From the NCBI GenBank assembly GCA_964464635.1, contig CAYXGT010000033.1, positions 1 through 26,387 on the forward strand: DNA of 26,387 bases, read 5' to 3'. The position numbers and the translations under genes are program-made. This stretch comes from CAYLMG01 sp964464635. Its GTDB lineage: Bacteria; Planctomycetota; Phycisphaerae; Sedimentisphaerales; Anaerobacaceae. Of this stretch, positions 8,460 through 16,616 are shown piece by piece. The notes beneath the pieces are model-generated. The model searched no databases, was not told the origin of the DNA, and saw nothing but the letters and a program-made list of their open reading frames with translations. Numbering within the stretch: position 1 is the stretch's first letter; every line of letters starts with the position of its first letter.

Positions 8460-8756
8460 TTAAGGTGCTTTATTAAATTTGTTACATATTTTTTTAACGA
8501 TTAAGATTAGAGCTAATGTTATTGAAACGGCTGTAAAAAGGCTGAGTATCAATACCAGCCATTTTGCATTCAGCACCCGGCTGAAAATTCTTTCGAAAAA
8601 GGTTATCGATGCAATGAAAACAACCAGCGGCAGTAGAAACGCTAAAATAACCTTCAGGGTAACAGGGCCGGAACTGCTGTGGCCGAGTCGACGATACACC
8701 TCTTCGCAGGTGTGCCTGAATCCGCAACCCTGACAATTTTTTTCTTCAAACTGCAT
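8460..8756 (-). CDS. Small RseC-like membrane protein at the head of the rnf operon
   Basis: This 98-residue protein has an N-terminal cysteine cluster (C8-x2-C11-x5-C17) followed by two hydrophobic helices (about 33-52 and 62-85) and a basic tail. The layout resembles the SoxR-reducing system protein RseC, which is encoded with rsx/rnf genes in proteobacteria, but it lacks most of the RseC N-terminal domain. I chose the ATG at 8756. Longer in-frame starts would run through the operon promoter and into the divergent protease gene. The gene precedes rnfC by one base. A role in Rnf assembly or cluster maturation is inference from context. Confidence 0.7.
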   Translation of the reverse strand: MQFEEKNCQGCGFRHTCEEVYRRLGHSSSGPVTLKVILAFLLPLVVFIASITFFERIFSRVLNAKWLVLILSLFTAVSITLALILIVKKICNKFNKAP

Positions 8757-8784
8757 AATATTTAAGGTATAAAATAAACCGTAT

Positions 8785-8813
8785 TTTATAATGGATATTG
8801 ATTCGGCTTTCAA
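8785..8813 (-). promoter_or_regulatory. Promoter of the rnf operon
   Basis: On the minus strand TTGAAA (8813-8808) is followed after exactly 17 bases by TATAAA (8790-8785). Transcription would start near 8778, giving a leader of about 20 bases before the RseC-like ATG. The -10 box lies on top of a plus-strand TATAAT (8787-8792) that may serve the divergent M48 gene. Confidence 0.55.
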
Positions 8814-8838
8814 ACATATTTTTGAAGGGGGCTCGATT

Positions 8839-9639
8839 ATGATAAGAAAAACCCTGTTGATATCATTGCTTTTCGTTGTTTGCCTTATAAGCGGCTGCTT
8901 TACCAATCCAATCACAGGCAGGGATGAATTGATGCTTCTTTCCGAACAGCAGGATTTTGAAATCGGCAGAAGATACGCGCCCGAAGTAGAGACTCAAATG
9001 GGTGGGCAGGTACCAAGTCCTGTACTGCAGAGATATGTTGATAGCGTGGGCCGGAAAGTCGCCGGCGTCAGCCACAGGCCCGACTACGATTATCATTTTG
9101 TTGCCCTGGACCACGAAATGATGAACGCTTTTGCACTACCCGGCGGTTGCATATTCATAACAAGAGGTATGCTCGAAAAACTCGAATCCGAGGCTCAGCT
9201 CGCGGCTATCCTTGCTCATGAGACGGCCCATGTTGTCGCCCGTGACACAGCCGCCGCTATGAGCAGAGACATCGGAATAAGCATTGTGCTTTCTGCGGTT
9301 ACCAGTGAGGAGACCTCAGGAACGCTTTTAACAGTCGCTGATGTAACCAATCAGATTCTGGGACTGAGCTACAGCAGGGAAGATGAGAAGACAGCGGACC
9401 TTGCCGGCCTGGACTATATGGTCGCAGCTGGGTACAATCCGAATGCGATGGTTGAGACTATGAAAATACTCAACGCTGAAAACGATTTCAGGCCGATAGA
9501 GTTTTTCTCAACGCACCCAAATCCTGAGAATCGGATTGCCTATATAGAGGAAAAAATCCTCCTGAACTATTTTCAGCCCGAAAGGCTGAAGGCCGGCAAA
9601 GAAGACTACAAAAATTATGTCCTCGACGAGCTGGAGTAG
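8839..9639 (+). CDS. M48 family zinc metalloprotease, lipoprotein
   Basis: This 266-residue protein is a membrane-anchored peptidase of the BepA/LoiP (YfgC/YggG) type, likely acting in envelope protein quality control. The signal peptide ends in the lipobox LISGC, with lipidated Cys20. The zinc motif HETAH is at 127-131 and the third ligand Glu183 lies in SREDEKTAD, which also holds the conserved Asp187. The mature start FTNPITGRDEL is typical. I chose the ATG at 8839 because GAAGGGGG lies eight bases upstream; an earlier in-frame ATG at 8791 would spoil the signal peptide. The enzyme lacks the TPR domain of BepA. Confidence 0.9.
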   Translation: MIRKTLLISLLFVVCLISGCFTNPITGRDELMLLSEQQDFEIGRRYAPEVETQMGGQVPSPVLQRYVDSVGRKVAGVSHRPDYDYHFVALDHEMMNAFALPGGCIFITRGMLEKLESEAQLAAILAHETAHVVARDTAAAMSRDIGISIVLSAVTSEETSGTLLTVADVTNQILGLSYSREDEKTADLAGLDYMVAAGYNPNAMVETMKILNAENDFRPIEFFSTHPNPENRIAYIEEKILLNYFQPERLKAGKEDYKNYVLDELE

Positions 9640-9694
9640 GGAATTATGCCGGTAATTTTTAATTATTTGCGGTGCAGGCCAGCCGTCAATGCGC

Positions 9695-10780
9695 TCAGTG
9701 GGCAGGCCAGATTTTGAGCTGTTCATCTTCCTCTTCTGCCATTTGCGTAATTCGTGCAGGCTCTTCCGGCATACCGGTTCTTGCGGATAGATATGCCGAT
9801 TCAATCACCGCCATCGTGCCAAGATTGTCTTCGCTGCTGCCGGCAGGCTTGTGTTCCTCCGGCGATAATATACTTAAAGCAAAATCATTCAAAAGCTTGG
9901 CCATACATACGTGGTTATCATAATTGTACTCATTTTCGTCGATTAGTTTACCAGTGCTGTCGCAGATAGTCAGATTCGTATGGCTGACTGTTAAGGTTTT
10001 ATCTTTGCCATGGATCTGTAGATATTCTTTGTCGGGCCCGATACCCGGCTGACGTGACGTAAGAAGATTAGCCGAGAGAGCCGGGTTAAATTTCATCGTT
10101 ACAACAGCCGTGTCCTCTGTCAAATAAACACGCTGCTGTTTTTCCCCCGCCGTGTTGGTTATTAAACAATAGACCTGCTGCGGCAGGCCGAAGTTCGAAA
10201 CAATCAGGTTGACAAGGTGATAGCAATTGCGGAGCAGCACACCGCCACCGGAGAGCTTCCAGTCGTCCTGCCAGGCCGGGTGCTTGCTTTCGCCTGTGTA
10301 AAAAACAGCATTTATCAAAAACGGCTGCTCAAGGGGATTTTCCTCGAGATATTTTGCGAAATCGACAAAGCTTTGTGTGAATCTGCCCGGGTTGGCGACG
10401 GTGAATTTCACATCTTCTTTTTTTGCCAGTCGTACCAGCAGAGCAGCCTCTTCGAAGTTCCTGGCCGGCGGGGTAAGTTTCAGAACATTAAATTTGCTTT
10501 TCATCGCCGCACGCACATACTCATCACAACTGTAAATCGGTGCTGCGACGAGTAAAGCATCGAACTGGTTTTGTATTATGAGCTGGCGGTAATCGTCGAA
10601 GCCTGCGCAGTTGTATTGAGCTGATATTTTCTCGGTCAGCGGCGTATCCTTGTCCGCTACTGCATCAATATTGAAACAGTCGATTTTCGAGGCTGCTTCG
10701 AGCAGCAGTCTGCCGTTCTCATCCAAACCCAGTACCGCAATCTTGAGTTTATCCTTGTTCATAGGATGCTGCATATTCAA
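9695..10780 (-). CDS. Gfo/Idh/MocA family protein with atypical active site
   Basis: This 361-residue protein has an N-terminal Rossmann domain (about 11-130) and a C-terminal alpha/beta domain of the Gfo/Idh/MocA oxidoreductase fold. Key motifs depart from consensus. The nucleotide loop is G18-L-D-E-N-G23, where Gly is expected at residue 20. The usual Glu-Lys-Pro catalytic motif reads LTP (residues 102-104 in VLKLTPPA). In the GGGVLLRNCYHLVN segment His188 is kept, but the Asp residues usually found around it are Arg184 and Asn191. Either the protein uses a different catalytic residue or it is not a dehydrogenase. A second in-frame ATG at 10762 is equally plausible. It follows the dUTPase-like gene on the same strand. 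Confidence 0.8.
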   Translation of the reverse strand: MNMQHPMNKDKLKIAVLGLDENGRLLLEAASKIDCFNIDAVADKDTPLTEKISAQYNCAGFDDYRQLIIQNQFDALLVAAPIYSCDEYVRAAMKSKFNVLKLTPPARNFEEAALLVRLAKKEDVKFTVANPGRFTQSFVDFAKYLEENPLEQPFLINAVFYTGESKHPAWQDDWKLSGGGVLLRNCYHLVNLIVSNFGLPQQVYCLITNTAGEKQQRVYLTEDTAVVTMKFNPALSANLLTSRQPGIGPDKEYLQIHGKDKTLTVSHTNLTICDSTGKLIDENEYNYDNHVCMAKLLNDFALSILSPEEHKPAGSSEDNLGTMAVIESAYLSARTGMPEEPARITQMAEEEDEQLKIWPAH

Positions 10781-10850
10781 ATTCAGGTTTGCAATTCATA
10801 CAGGTTGATTTTGCTATGTAAGAGATGTCGCCATCCCTGCAACAGTATTT

Positions 10851-11258
10851 CTATCCTATATCTTTATTGTCATCCTCGGTTTTTGTTGCCATAGAGTAGC
10901 CGTTGTCCTGGCGGTCGTGGTTTATCTTTAGCTTTTGCTCGTAGAGCCGAACCACATCATCGGCGTCGAGTCCGAGGCATTGGGCGAGACTTATCCAGAA
11001 AAACAGCATATCTATAACTTCGACCTTTGCATTCTGTAAATCGTGCAGCATATACCGCCTGCCGCCTTTTGCTTCCCTGCACCAGTGCTTCCAGTAGGTG
11101 CAGTCCCGCAGCTCCTCGAGCTCATTGCTCATAGCTGCAATGTAATTGTTCAGCCATTGGCCTGCTTTCTGCGGGTCGAAGTTGGCACGCAGCGCCTTAG
11201 CATCGAAGCCGGTGCGTTTATTTAGTTCCGCCTGCTTTTCAAATAGCTCTCTTAGCAT
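10851..11258 (-). CDS. Dimeric all-alpha dUTPase-like NTP pyrophosphatase
   Basis: This 135-residue protein resembles dimeric dUTPases (PF08761) of the all-alpha NTP pyrophosphatase superfamily, which hydrolyse dUTP to dUMP and pyrophosphate. Metal-binding acidic residues are visible as E46-x2-E49 (NELEELRD) and E80-x2-D83 (KVEVIDMLFF), followed by the helix SLAQCLGLDADDVVRLYEQK. A DCTYWKHW stretch follows the first motif, as in the family. It is shorter than many homologues (about 160-180). The start overlaps the glyA stop by seven bases, so it sits in an operon with a thymidylate-pathway-related gene, which suits dUTP removal. MazG-like specificity cannot be excluded. Confidence 0.75.
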   Translation of the reverse strand: MLRELFEKQAELNKRTGFDAKALRANFDPQKAGQWLNNYIAAMSNELEELRDCTYWKHWCREAKGGRRYMLHDLQNAKVEVIDMLFFWISLAQCLGLDADDVVRLYEQKLKINHDRQDNGYSMATKTEDDNKDIG

Positions 11259-12529
11259 TTTAAGGCTCCTGTAGTTTTGGTTTCACAGAAATTATCCGGT
11301 ACGGGGAATTGTTCGCAGAGCTGTTCGGTTTCATTTCGTATCTTTTCGAAAACCGATTCATTTTCTATATTTTCTGCGACTTCGTTTATCCAATAAGCAA
11401 TCTGTTGTGCCTGCTGCTCTTTGAAGCCTCGCGTGGTAACGGCCGGTGTTCCTATGCGCAGCCCGCTCGGATTAAACGGTGGCGCGGTGTCCTGCGGAAC
11501 AGAATTGCAATTTGTATAAATTCCCGCCTTCGCCAGTGCCTGCGACAGTTTCTTGCCGGCAATATTTTTGTTACGCAGGTCTATCAGGATTAAATGGTTG
11601 TCCGTACCGCCTGAGACAAGGTTAAAACCGTATTCGAGCAGCTTCTCGGCCATAGCTTTTGCGTTTTTGATTATCTGTTTCGCGTATTCGGCAAATTCGG
11701 GCGTCGATGCCTCTTTTAGTGCAACCGCAATAGCACTTATCGAGTGCATATGCGGTCCGCCCTGCAGGCCTGGAAAGACCGTCTTGTCCATCTTTTTAGC
11801 ATGCTCTTCTTTGCAGAGCATCATCCCGCCTCTCGGGCCGCGGAGGGTCTTGTGCGTTGTACTCGTTACTATGTCAGCATAGGGCACAGGACTCATATGA
11901 ACGCCGCCGGCGACAAGACCTGATATATGCGCGATATCCGCAACCAGATAAGCACCGACGCTTTTGGCGATTTCAGCGAATTTGTCGAACTCAATCTTGC
12001 GGGCATAAGCTGTCGCGCCGCAGATAATGATTTTTGGTTTATGTTTTTTTGCCATATCGGCAATCTGGTCATAATCGAATCTTCCTGTTTCAGGATTAAC
12101 TCCGTATTGTACTGAGTTGAAGAGCTTGCCGGTTATACTTACCTTCCAGCCGTGCGTTAAGTGCCCGCCATCAGGCAGTGCCAGGCCCATAATTGTATCG
12201 CCGGGTTCAGCCAGTGTGAGATAAGCAGCTAGGTTTGCGGGTGAGCCGGAATGCGGCTGAACGTTGGCATGGTCTGCGCCAAACAGCTTTTTCGCACGCT
12301 GCCTCGCTAAATCCTCAACAGCATCAGTGTTCACCTGACCCTCATAATAACGTTTGCCGGGATAGCCTTCGGAATATTTATTGGCAAACCAGCTCCCCGT
12401 CGCTTCTCTTACCGCTTTCGAGGTATAATTTTCCGAAGGAATCAGCCGGATGGAGTTTCTTTGCCGCTGCTCTTCGAGCTGGATAAGCCGGTAAATTTCG
12501 GGGTCGTTCTGTTCGAGAATTGAGGCCAT
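11252..12529 (-). CDS. glyA: Serine hydroxymethyltransferase
   Basis: GlyA interconverts serine and glycine while charging tetrahydrofolate with a one-carbon unit, using pyridoxal phosphate in the cytosol. The 425-residue protein is full length. The PLP lysine is Lys227 in TSTTHKTLRGPRGG. The substrate-binding segment IPSENYTSKAV (30-40) and the YYEGQVNTD motif (61-69) are intact. AAGGAG lies before the ATG. It is the first gene of a pair with the dUTPase-like gene, which overlaps its 3' end. Confidence 0.97.
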   Translation of the reverse strand: MASILEQNDPEIYRLIQLEEQRQRNSIRLIPSENYTSKAVREATGSWFANKYSEGYPGKRYYEGQVNTDAVEDLARQRAKKLFGADHANVQPHSGSPANLAAYLTLAEPGDTIMGLALPDGGHLTHGWKVSITGKLFNSVQYGVNPETGRFDYDQIADMAKKHKPKIIICGATAYARKIEFDKFAEIAKSVGAYLVADIAHISGLVAGGVHMSPVPYADIVTSTTHKTLRGPRGGMMLCKEEHAKKMDKTVFPGLQGGPHMHSISAIAVALKEASTPEFAEYAKQIIKNAKAMAEKLLEYGFNLVSGGTDNHLILIDLRNKNIAGKKLSQALAKAGIYTNCNSVPQDTAPPFNPSGLRIGTPAVTTRGFKEQQAQQIAYWINEVAENIENESVFEKIRNETEQLCEQFPVPDNFCETKTTGALKC

Positions 12530-12613
12530 TTTGCTGCTCCTTAAAGAAAAATTACCCTGAAAATCTAAAGCAAATCATAAACGAAAAGAGCCTGATAATC
12601 AAGCCCGCAATCT

Positions 12614-13141
12614 TTATTTTGATGCGGGCATACTTGTTTTTTCGAGTTCAAGCAGTTTCTTTTTTAGTTTTTTCCCGCCGGCAGCGGAGAAATTGCCGCA
12701 GCTTCCATCTGAGCGTATGACTCGATGACAGGGGATAATCAGCGGCAGGGGGTTTTGGGCGAGTGCGTTTCCAACCGCTCTTGCTGCTTTTGGGCAGTGT
12801 ATTTTTTGAGCTGTTTTTGAGTAGCTCATCGTTCGGCTGTAGGGTATATTTCTGCACGCAGTAAGCACTGAAATCGTAAATGGCCTTAAGCCGTCCAGTA
12901 GTATGGGGGTCGAGTTAAAATCAGTCCTGATGCCTTCGAAGTAGGCCGTTATTTTCTCCTGAAGAGATTTGAGAAGATATTTTTGGTATCCGGCGTTTGA
13001 GTGTTTTTTTATGAGCAGGGATTCGACCTTTTTGGGATTAGGCAAGGGCAGAATAGTTCCGAGCAGTGTTTTTCCCTGGGCTGCCAGGCCGAAATAGCCC
13101 CATTTTGTGTTAAAAATTGTGTATTTTACTGTTTTCTTCAT
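12614..13141 (-). CDS. Methylated-DNA--[protein]-cysteine S-methyltransferase
   Basis: This is a suicide DNA repair protein that takes alkyl groups from O6-alkylguanine onto its own cysteine. The 175-residue protein has the acceptor motif IIPCHRVI with Cys138, preceded by the recognition helix RAVGNALAQNPLP and followed by the GNFSAAGGKKLKK segment (usual form GGYaGG...K). It has the Ogt/MGMT layout without an AdaA-type regulatory domain. It reads alone, divergent from pheA across a 164-base gap. Confidence 0.92.
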   Translation of the reverse strand: MKKTVKYTIFNTKWGYFGLAAQGKTLLGTILPLPNPKKVESLLIKKHSNAGYQKYLLKSLQEKITAYFEGIRTDFNSTPILLDGLRPFTISVLTACRNIPYSRTMSYSKTAQKIHCPKAARAVGNALAQNPLPLIIPCHRVIRSDGSCGNFSAAGGKKLKKKLLELEKTSMPASK

Positions 13142-13204
13142 TTCCAGCCGCCTTTAGCTGCGGGACTCATTATAGAAAATCAGTATGTAAGTATGCCAAA
13201 TTTA

Positions 13205-13233
13205 TTGACTTAATAAAGAATTTTTGTTAAAAG
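13205..13233 (+). promoter_or_regulatory. Candidate promoter of the pheA-coaB gene run
   Basis: TTGACT (13205-13210) is followed after 17 bases by TAAAAG (13228-13233). The -35 box is good and the -10 box is moderate. The distance to the pheA ATG is about 70 bases. Confidence 0.4.
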
Positions 13234-13305
13234 TCACGGTTCTGTACGTGAATCGGCAATAGAATGAGTAATAAAGGATTAAAGAATAACATTTGAGAGT
13301 TTGTT

Positions 13306-14376
13306 ATGTCTCTTGAAAAGTTGCGAAAAAAGATTGATGAGCTGGATGTTGAGCTTGTAAAGCTTCTGAATGAGCGGGCTCGGATTGTTATTGAGGTTGG
13401 CAAGCTCAAGAATAAGACCGGTGGTCAGGTTTATGCGCCTGACAGGGAGTGTGAAGTCTTTAAGAGGATTGACAATGCTAACGAAGGGCCGTTGCCGAAC
13501 AGGACTATCAGAGCGGTATGGCGGGAGTTGATGAGCGGCTCCCTTGCACTTGAAAGGCCGTTGCGGATAGGTTACCTCGGCCCTCAGGGAAGTTTCAGCC
13601 ATAACGCTGCTTTGCTGAAGTTCGGTCAGAGCGTCGAGTCTGAGCCTTTGACGGATATTATGAGCATTTTTGAAGAGGTCAGCAAGGGCCATTGTGACCT
13701 CGGAGTCGTGCCGGTGGAGAATACAACCGGCGGAGGTGTAATAGAGACGCTGGATGCATTTGTGGAATCCGATGTTAAAGTATGTGCAGAAGTTTTGATG
13801 GCGATTCATCATAATCTGCTTGCAAACTGTTCGCTTGAGCAGATAGAGAAGATATATTCCAAGCCGGAGGTTTTTGCCCAGTGTCGTAAATGGCTGAGTT
13901 CGACTTTTAAAGAGGCCAAGACGATTGCAGTTGCATCGACGGCAAAGGCCAGTCAGATGGCGGCAGAAGAAAAGGGTGCTGCTGCTATTGGTTCCAAGGT
14001 TGCGGCTGAGCTGTACGGCTTAAGCGTGGTGTATGAAAATATCGAGGATACAGCTAATAACGTGACGCGTTTTCTGGTGATTAGTAAGGAAGACGCCAGG
14101 CCAACCGGTGATGACAAGACGGCTATACTCTTCAGTACTGCTCATAAGGCAGGTGCACTTGCTGATGTGCTTGATGTTATGAAGAGCTATGAGATAAATC
14201 TTACAAATATTGAGTCCAGGCCGAGCAAGAAGCGTCAGTGGGAGTATTATTTCTTTATGGATTTTATCGGCCACCGGTTGGATAAACAAGTTAAAGAGGC
14301 GCTTGAAGAGTCACGCAAGCATTGTCTTCAGCTTTCGATACTTGGCAGTTTCCCTCGTGCGGACCAGCTTCTTTAG
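13306..14376 (+). CDS. pheA: Bifunctional chorismate mutase / prephenate dehydratase
   Basis: PheA converts chorismate to prephenate and then to phenylpyruvate for phenylalanine synthesis. The 356-residue protein has an AroQ-type chorismate mutase helix bundle (1-85), the prephenate dehydratase domain beginning RIGYLGPQGSFSH (87-99) and containing NNVTRFLVIS, and a C-terminal ACT domain with the ESRP phenylalanine-binding motif. Phenylalanine feedback inhibition is expected from that motif. GAGAG lies upstream of the ATG as a weak ribosome binding site. It is the first gene of a long same-strand run. Confidence 0.96.
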   Translation: MSLEKLRKKIDELDVELVKLLNERARIVIEVGKLKNKTGGQVYAPDRECEVFKRIDNANEGPLPNRTIRAVWRELMSGSLALERPLRIGYLGPQGSFSHNAALLKFGQSVESEPLTDIMSIFEEVSKGHCDLGVVPVENTTGGGVIETLDAFVESDVKVCAEVLMAIHHNLLANCSLEQIEKIYSKPEVFAQCRKWLSSTFKEAKTIAVASTAKASQMAAEEKGAAAIGSKVAAELYGLSVVYENIEDTANNVTRFLVISKEDARPTGDDKTAILFSTAHKAGALADVLDVMKSYEINLTNIESRPSKKRQWEYYFFMDFIGHRLDKQVKEALEESRKHCLQLSILGSFPRADQLL

Positions 14377-14429
14377 TGTGGTTGTTTGCAAATTGAAGGG
14401 TGCATTATTTTGGTTTGGAGAGCGTATTT

Positions 14430-15191
14430 ATGAGAAAACCGTTTGTGGCTGGCAACTGGAAAATGAACTCGGATAGCCTGTCGAGCGTTAGTCTTGCAAA
14501 GGCTGTGGCCGATGGCGTAATGGAATTGGCGGGTGAGCGTGTCGATGTGGCTGTGATACCTCCTTTTGTTTATATTCCAGCGGTTGTCGGAACACTCAGC
14601 ACTACGCATATCGCGGTTGGTGCACAGGATGTTTATTATGAACGGCAGGGAGCTTTTACCGGTGAGATAAGCTCATCAATGCTCAAGGATATTGGTTGTG
14701 CTTACGTATTGTGCGGCCACTCGGAGCGCAGGCATGTTATTAAGGAAGATGACGAGCTGATAAACAAGAAAGTATCAGCTGCTATATCCGGCGGGCTTTT
14801 GCCGATACTTTGTGTTGGGGAGTTGCTCGAGCAGCGAAAGGCTGGCGAAACTGAACAGGTTGTGAGCAATCAGCTCAAGAAAGGTCTTGAGGGATTGAGT
14901 GCGGAAAAACTTTCGGCGGTAACGTTGGCATATGAGCCTGTGTGGGCGATAGGGACAGGATTGACGGCAACGCCCCAACAGGCGCAGCAGGTGCAGTCAA
15001 TGATGAGAAAGCTGCTTGCTGATATGTATGACGGTCAGCTTGCGGATGAGATTCGGATATTATATGGGGGGTCGGTGAAACCGGATAATACAAGTGAGTT
15101 GATGAGTCAGCCTGATGTTGATGGTTTATTGGTTGGGGGAGCGAGTTTGAAGTCGGAAGATTTTATTGCGATAATCGAAGCGGCGTGTTAA
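14430..15191 (+). CDS. tpiA: Triosephosphate isomerase
   Basis: TpiA interconverts dihydroxyacetone phosphate and glyceraldehyde 3-phosphate in glycolysis. The 253-residue product has Lys11 (GNWKMN), His97 (CGHSERR) and the catalytic Glu169 (AYEPVWAIGTG), plus the phosphate-binding GGSVKPDN and LVGGASL segments. I chose the ATG at 14430 because the protein then begins MRKPFVAGNWK like other TpiA and GGAGAG lies just upstream. An in-frame ATG at 14400 adds ten atypical residues. Confidence 0.97.
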   Translation: MRKPFVAGNWKMNSDSLSSVSLAKAVADGVMELAGERVDVAVIPPFVYIPAVVGTLSTTHIAVGAQDVYYERQGAFTGEISSSMLKDIGCAYVLCGHSERRHVIKEDDELINKKVSAAISGGLLPILCVGELLEQRKAGETEQVVSNQLKKGLEGLSAEKLSAVTLAYEPVWAIGTGLTATPQQAQQVQSMMRKLLADMYDGQLADEIRILYGGSVKPDNTSELMSQPDVDGLLVGGASLKSEDFIAIIEAAC

Positions 15192-15226
15192 TTATAGTTT
15201 GAGGTAACTTATTAGGGGAGCTTAAA

Positions 15227-15613
15227 ATGGCGTTATGTTCGATTTTGGCTGCAAGTTTAATTATGAAGTTTGTAGCTGTTGTCTGGTTTATCACCGCTGT
15301 GGTGCTGGTTTTTGTTGTCCTGATTCAGAAAGGAAAAGGAGGCGGGCTGAGCGGAGTTTTTGGCGGGGGAATGGCAGGCAGCTTACTCGGTGCTGATACG
15401 AAAAAACCTATGACGTGGTTCACTATAGGGCTTGTGAGCGTGTTTTTGTTTCTTGCAGTATTGATGGCCAAGTTTTATAAGCCATCGGCGAGCAGTGTAG
15501 TTGACGAGACACCGGCGCAGCAGGGTACACAGGCTCCGGATATTACCGGAGATATGGATAATGTCGGAATCGATGAGATAGTTGATGAGAGCGTGGACGT
15601 TAATTCGAATTAA
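15227..15613 (+). CDS. secG: Preprotein translocase subunit SecG
   Basis: SecG is the small membrane subunit of SecYEG. The 128-residue protein has two hydrophobic helices (about 13-33 and 64-83) joined by the glycine-rich loop GKGGGLSGVFGGGMAGSLLGA typical of SecG, then an acidic low-complexity tail from about residue 90. An AGGGGAGC ribosome binding site precedes the ATG. Being next to tpiA is a common arrangement in bacteria. Confidence 0.93.
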   Translation: MALCSILAASLIMKFVAVVWFITAVVLVFVVLIQKGKGGGLSGVFGGGMAGSLLGADTKKPMTWFTIGLVSVFLFLAVLMAKFYKPSASSVVDETPAQQGTQAPDITGDMDNVGIDEIVDESVDVNSN

Positions 15614-15677
15614 TTTTAGTCTGCACAGTGACAGTCGGCTGACTATGTTTTTTTAGATTAGTGTGAGCGAAATTATT

Positions 15678-16583
15678 ATGATAAACAGTATGACCGGATA
15701 CGGCAGTGCAACGGGGGAATGTGACGGTGTGACTTATGTCGTTGAAATCAGAACCGTGAACAACCGTTTTTTCAAGACAAGGATTAAACTGCCGGAACCG
15801 GTTGTTTTTCTTGAAGAGGATATCGAAGGTGTTCTGCGGCAGCAGTTATCGCGTGGGATGGTTAATTACATTCTTCACATTAAGAATGTTTCGTCAGATG
15901 TTTTTTTTGATATAGATGAGAAGGCTTTGCAGAGTTATGTTGAACGTTTGGGCGGGATAGCCCGCGGTGTTGATGTTAATTGTTCGATTGATATAGGCAA
16001 TCTGCTCGGTTTGCCCGAGGTTTTTTCGCCGCGTGTGCCTGATGAGGCAAAAGCCGGGCGTGTTCGAGAAACTGTTTTGAATACAACAATCCAGGCTTTG
16101 TCAGCACTTAAGCAAATGAGAGAGGCGGAAGGCGTTGTCCTGGCAGAAGATTTGGCCCGGCATTGCAACCAGATAGAGGATAAGCTGGGATTAGTTCGGC
16201 AGCAAAGCAAATCGTTTTTGACGGAATATGCAGAACGATTGAAAAAGAGAATAGGGGAACTGCTTGGTGCAGGTAATGTGGTGCTTGATGAAGAAATTGT
16301 TGCTCGTGAAGTTGCGGTTTTTGCGGAGCGTTCCGATATATCTGAAGAGATAGTCAGGTTGCAGTCTCATATAGAGCAATTTAAGGATACCTGTGAGGGT
16401 AAAGGTGGGTCTGAACGGGCTGGTAATCAATTAGGGCGCCGGCTGGATTTTATAAGTCAGGAGATGCTTCGTGAGGCCAATACTATCGCAAGCAAAGCCT
16501 GTGATGCGAAGACTATACATCTGGTGGTGGATATCAAGTGCCTGATAGACAGAATTAAAGAGCAGGTTCAGAATGTGGAGTAG
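15678..16583 (+). CDS. YicC family endoribonuclease
   Basis: This 301-residue YicC/YloC protein starts with the family's hallmark INSMTGYG and ends with the DUF1732 block containing RRLDFISQEMLREANTIASKACD, the most conserved part. Members have been described as endoribonucleases acting in RNA turnover. I chose the ATG at 15678; a GTG at 15663 would add five residues. The gene sits directly upstream of gmk and rpoZ, a widely conserved bacterial order. Confidence 0.93.
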   Translation: MINSMTGYGSATGECDGVTYVVEIRTVNNRFFKTRIKLPEPVVFLEEDIEGVLRQQLSRGMVNYILHIKNVSSDVFFDIDEKALQSYVERLGGIARGVDVNCSIDIGNLLGLPEVFSPRVPDEAKAGRVRETVLNTTIQALSALKQMREAEGVVLAEDLARHCNQIEDKLGLVRQQSKSFLTEYAERLKKRIGELLGAGNVVLDEEIVAREVAVFAERSDISEEIVRLQSHIEQFKDTCEGKGGSERAGNQLGRRLDFISQEMLREANTIASKACDAKTIHLVVDIKCLIDRIKEQVQNVE

Positions 16584-16616
16584 TATTCCGCGGTCTTTAT
16601 TTAGCTGGGTAACGGT

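Noticed and set aside
8757..8915. Longer version of the RseC-like protein starting at 8915.
   Set aside because: It would run through the likely operon promoter and overlap the divergent protease start; the added residues do not resemble the family.
12603..12629. Inverted repeat GCCCGCA/TGCGGGC at the 3' end of the MGMT gene.
   Set aside because: The loop is 13 bases, the repeat overlaps the coding end, and no T run follows in the minus-strand direction.
15633..15654. A short hairpin (AGTC/GACT) followed by seven T between secG and yicC.
   Set aside because: A four-base stem is too weak for a terminator, and the genes look co-transcribed.
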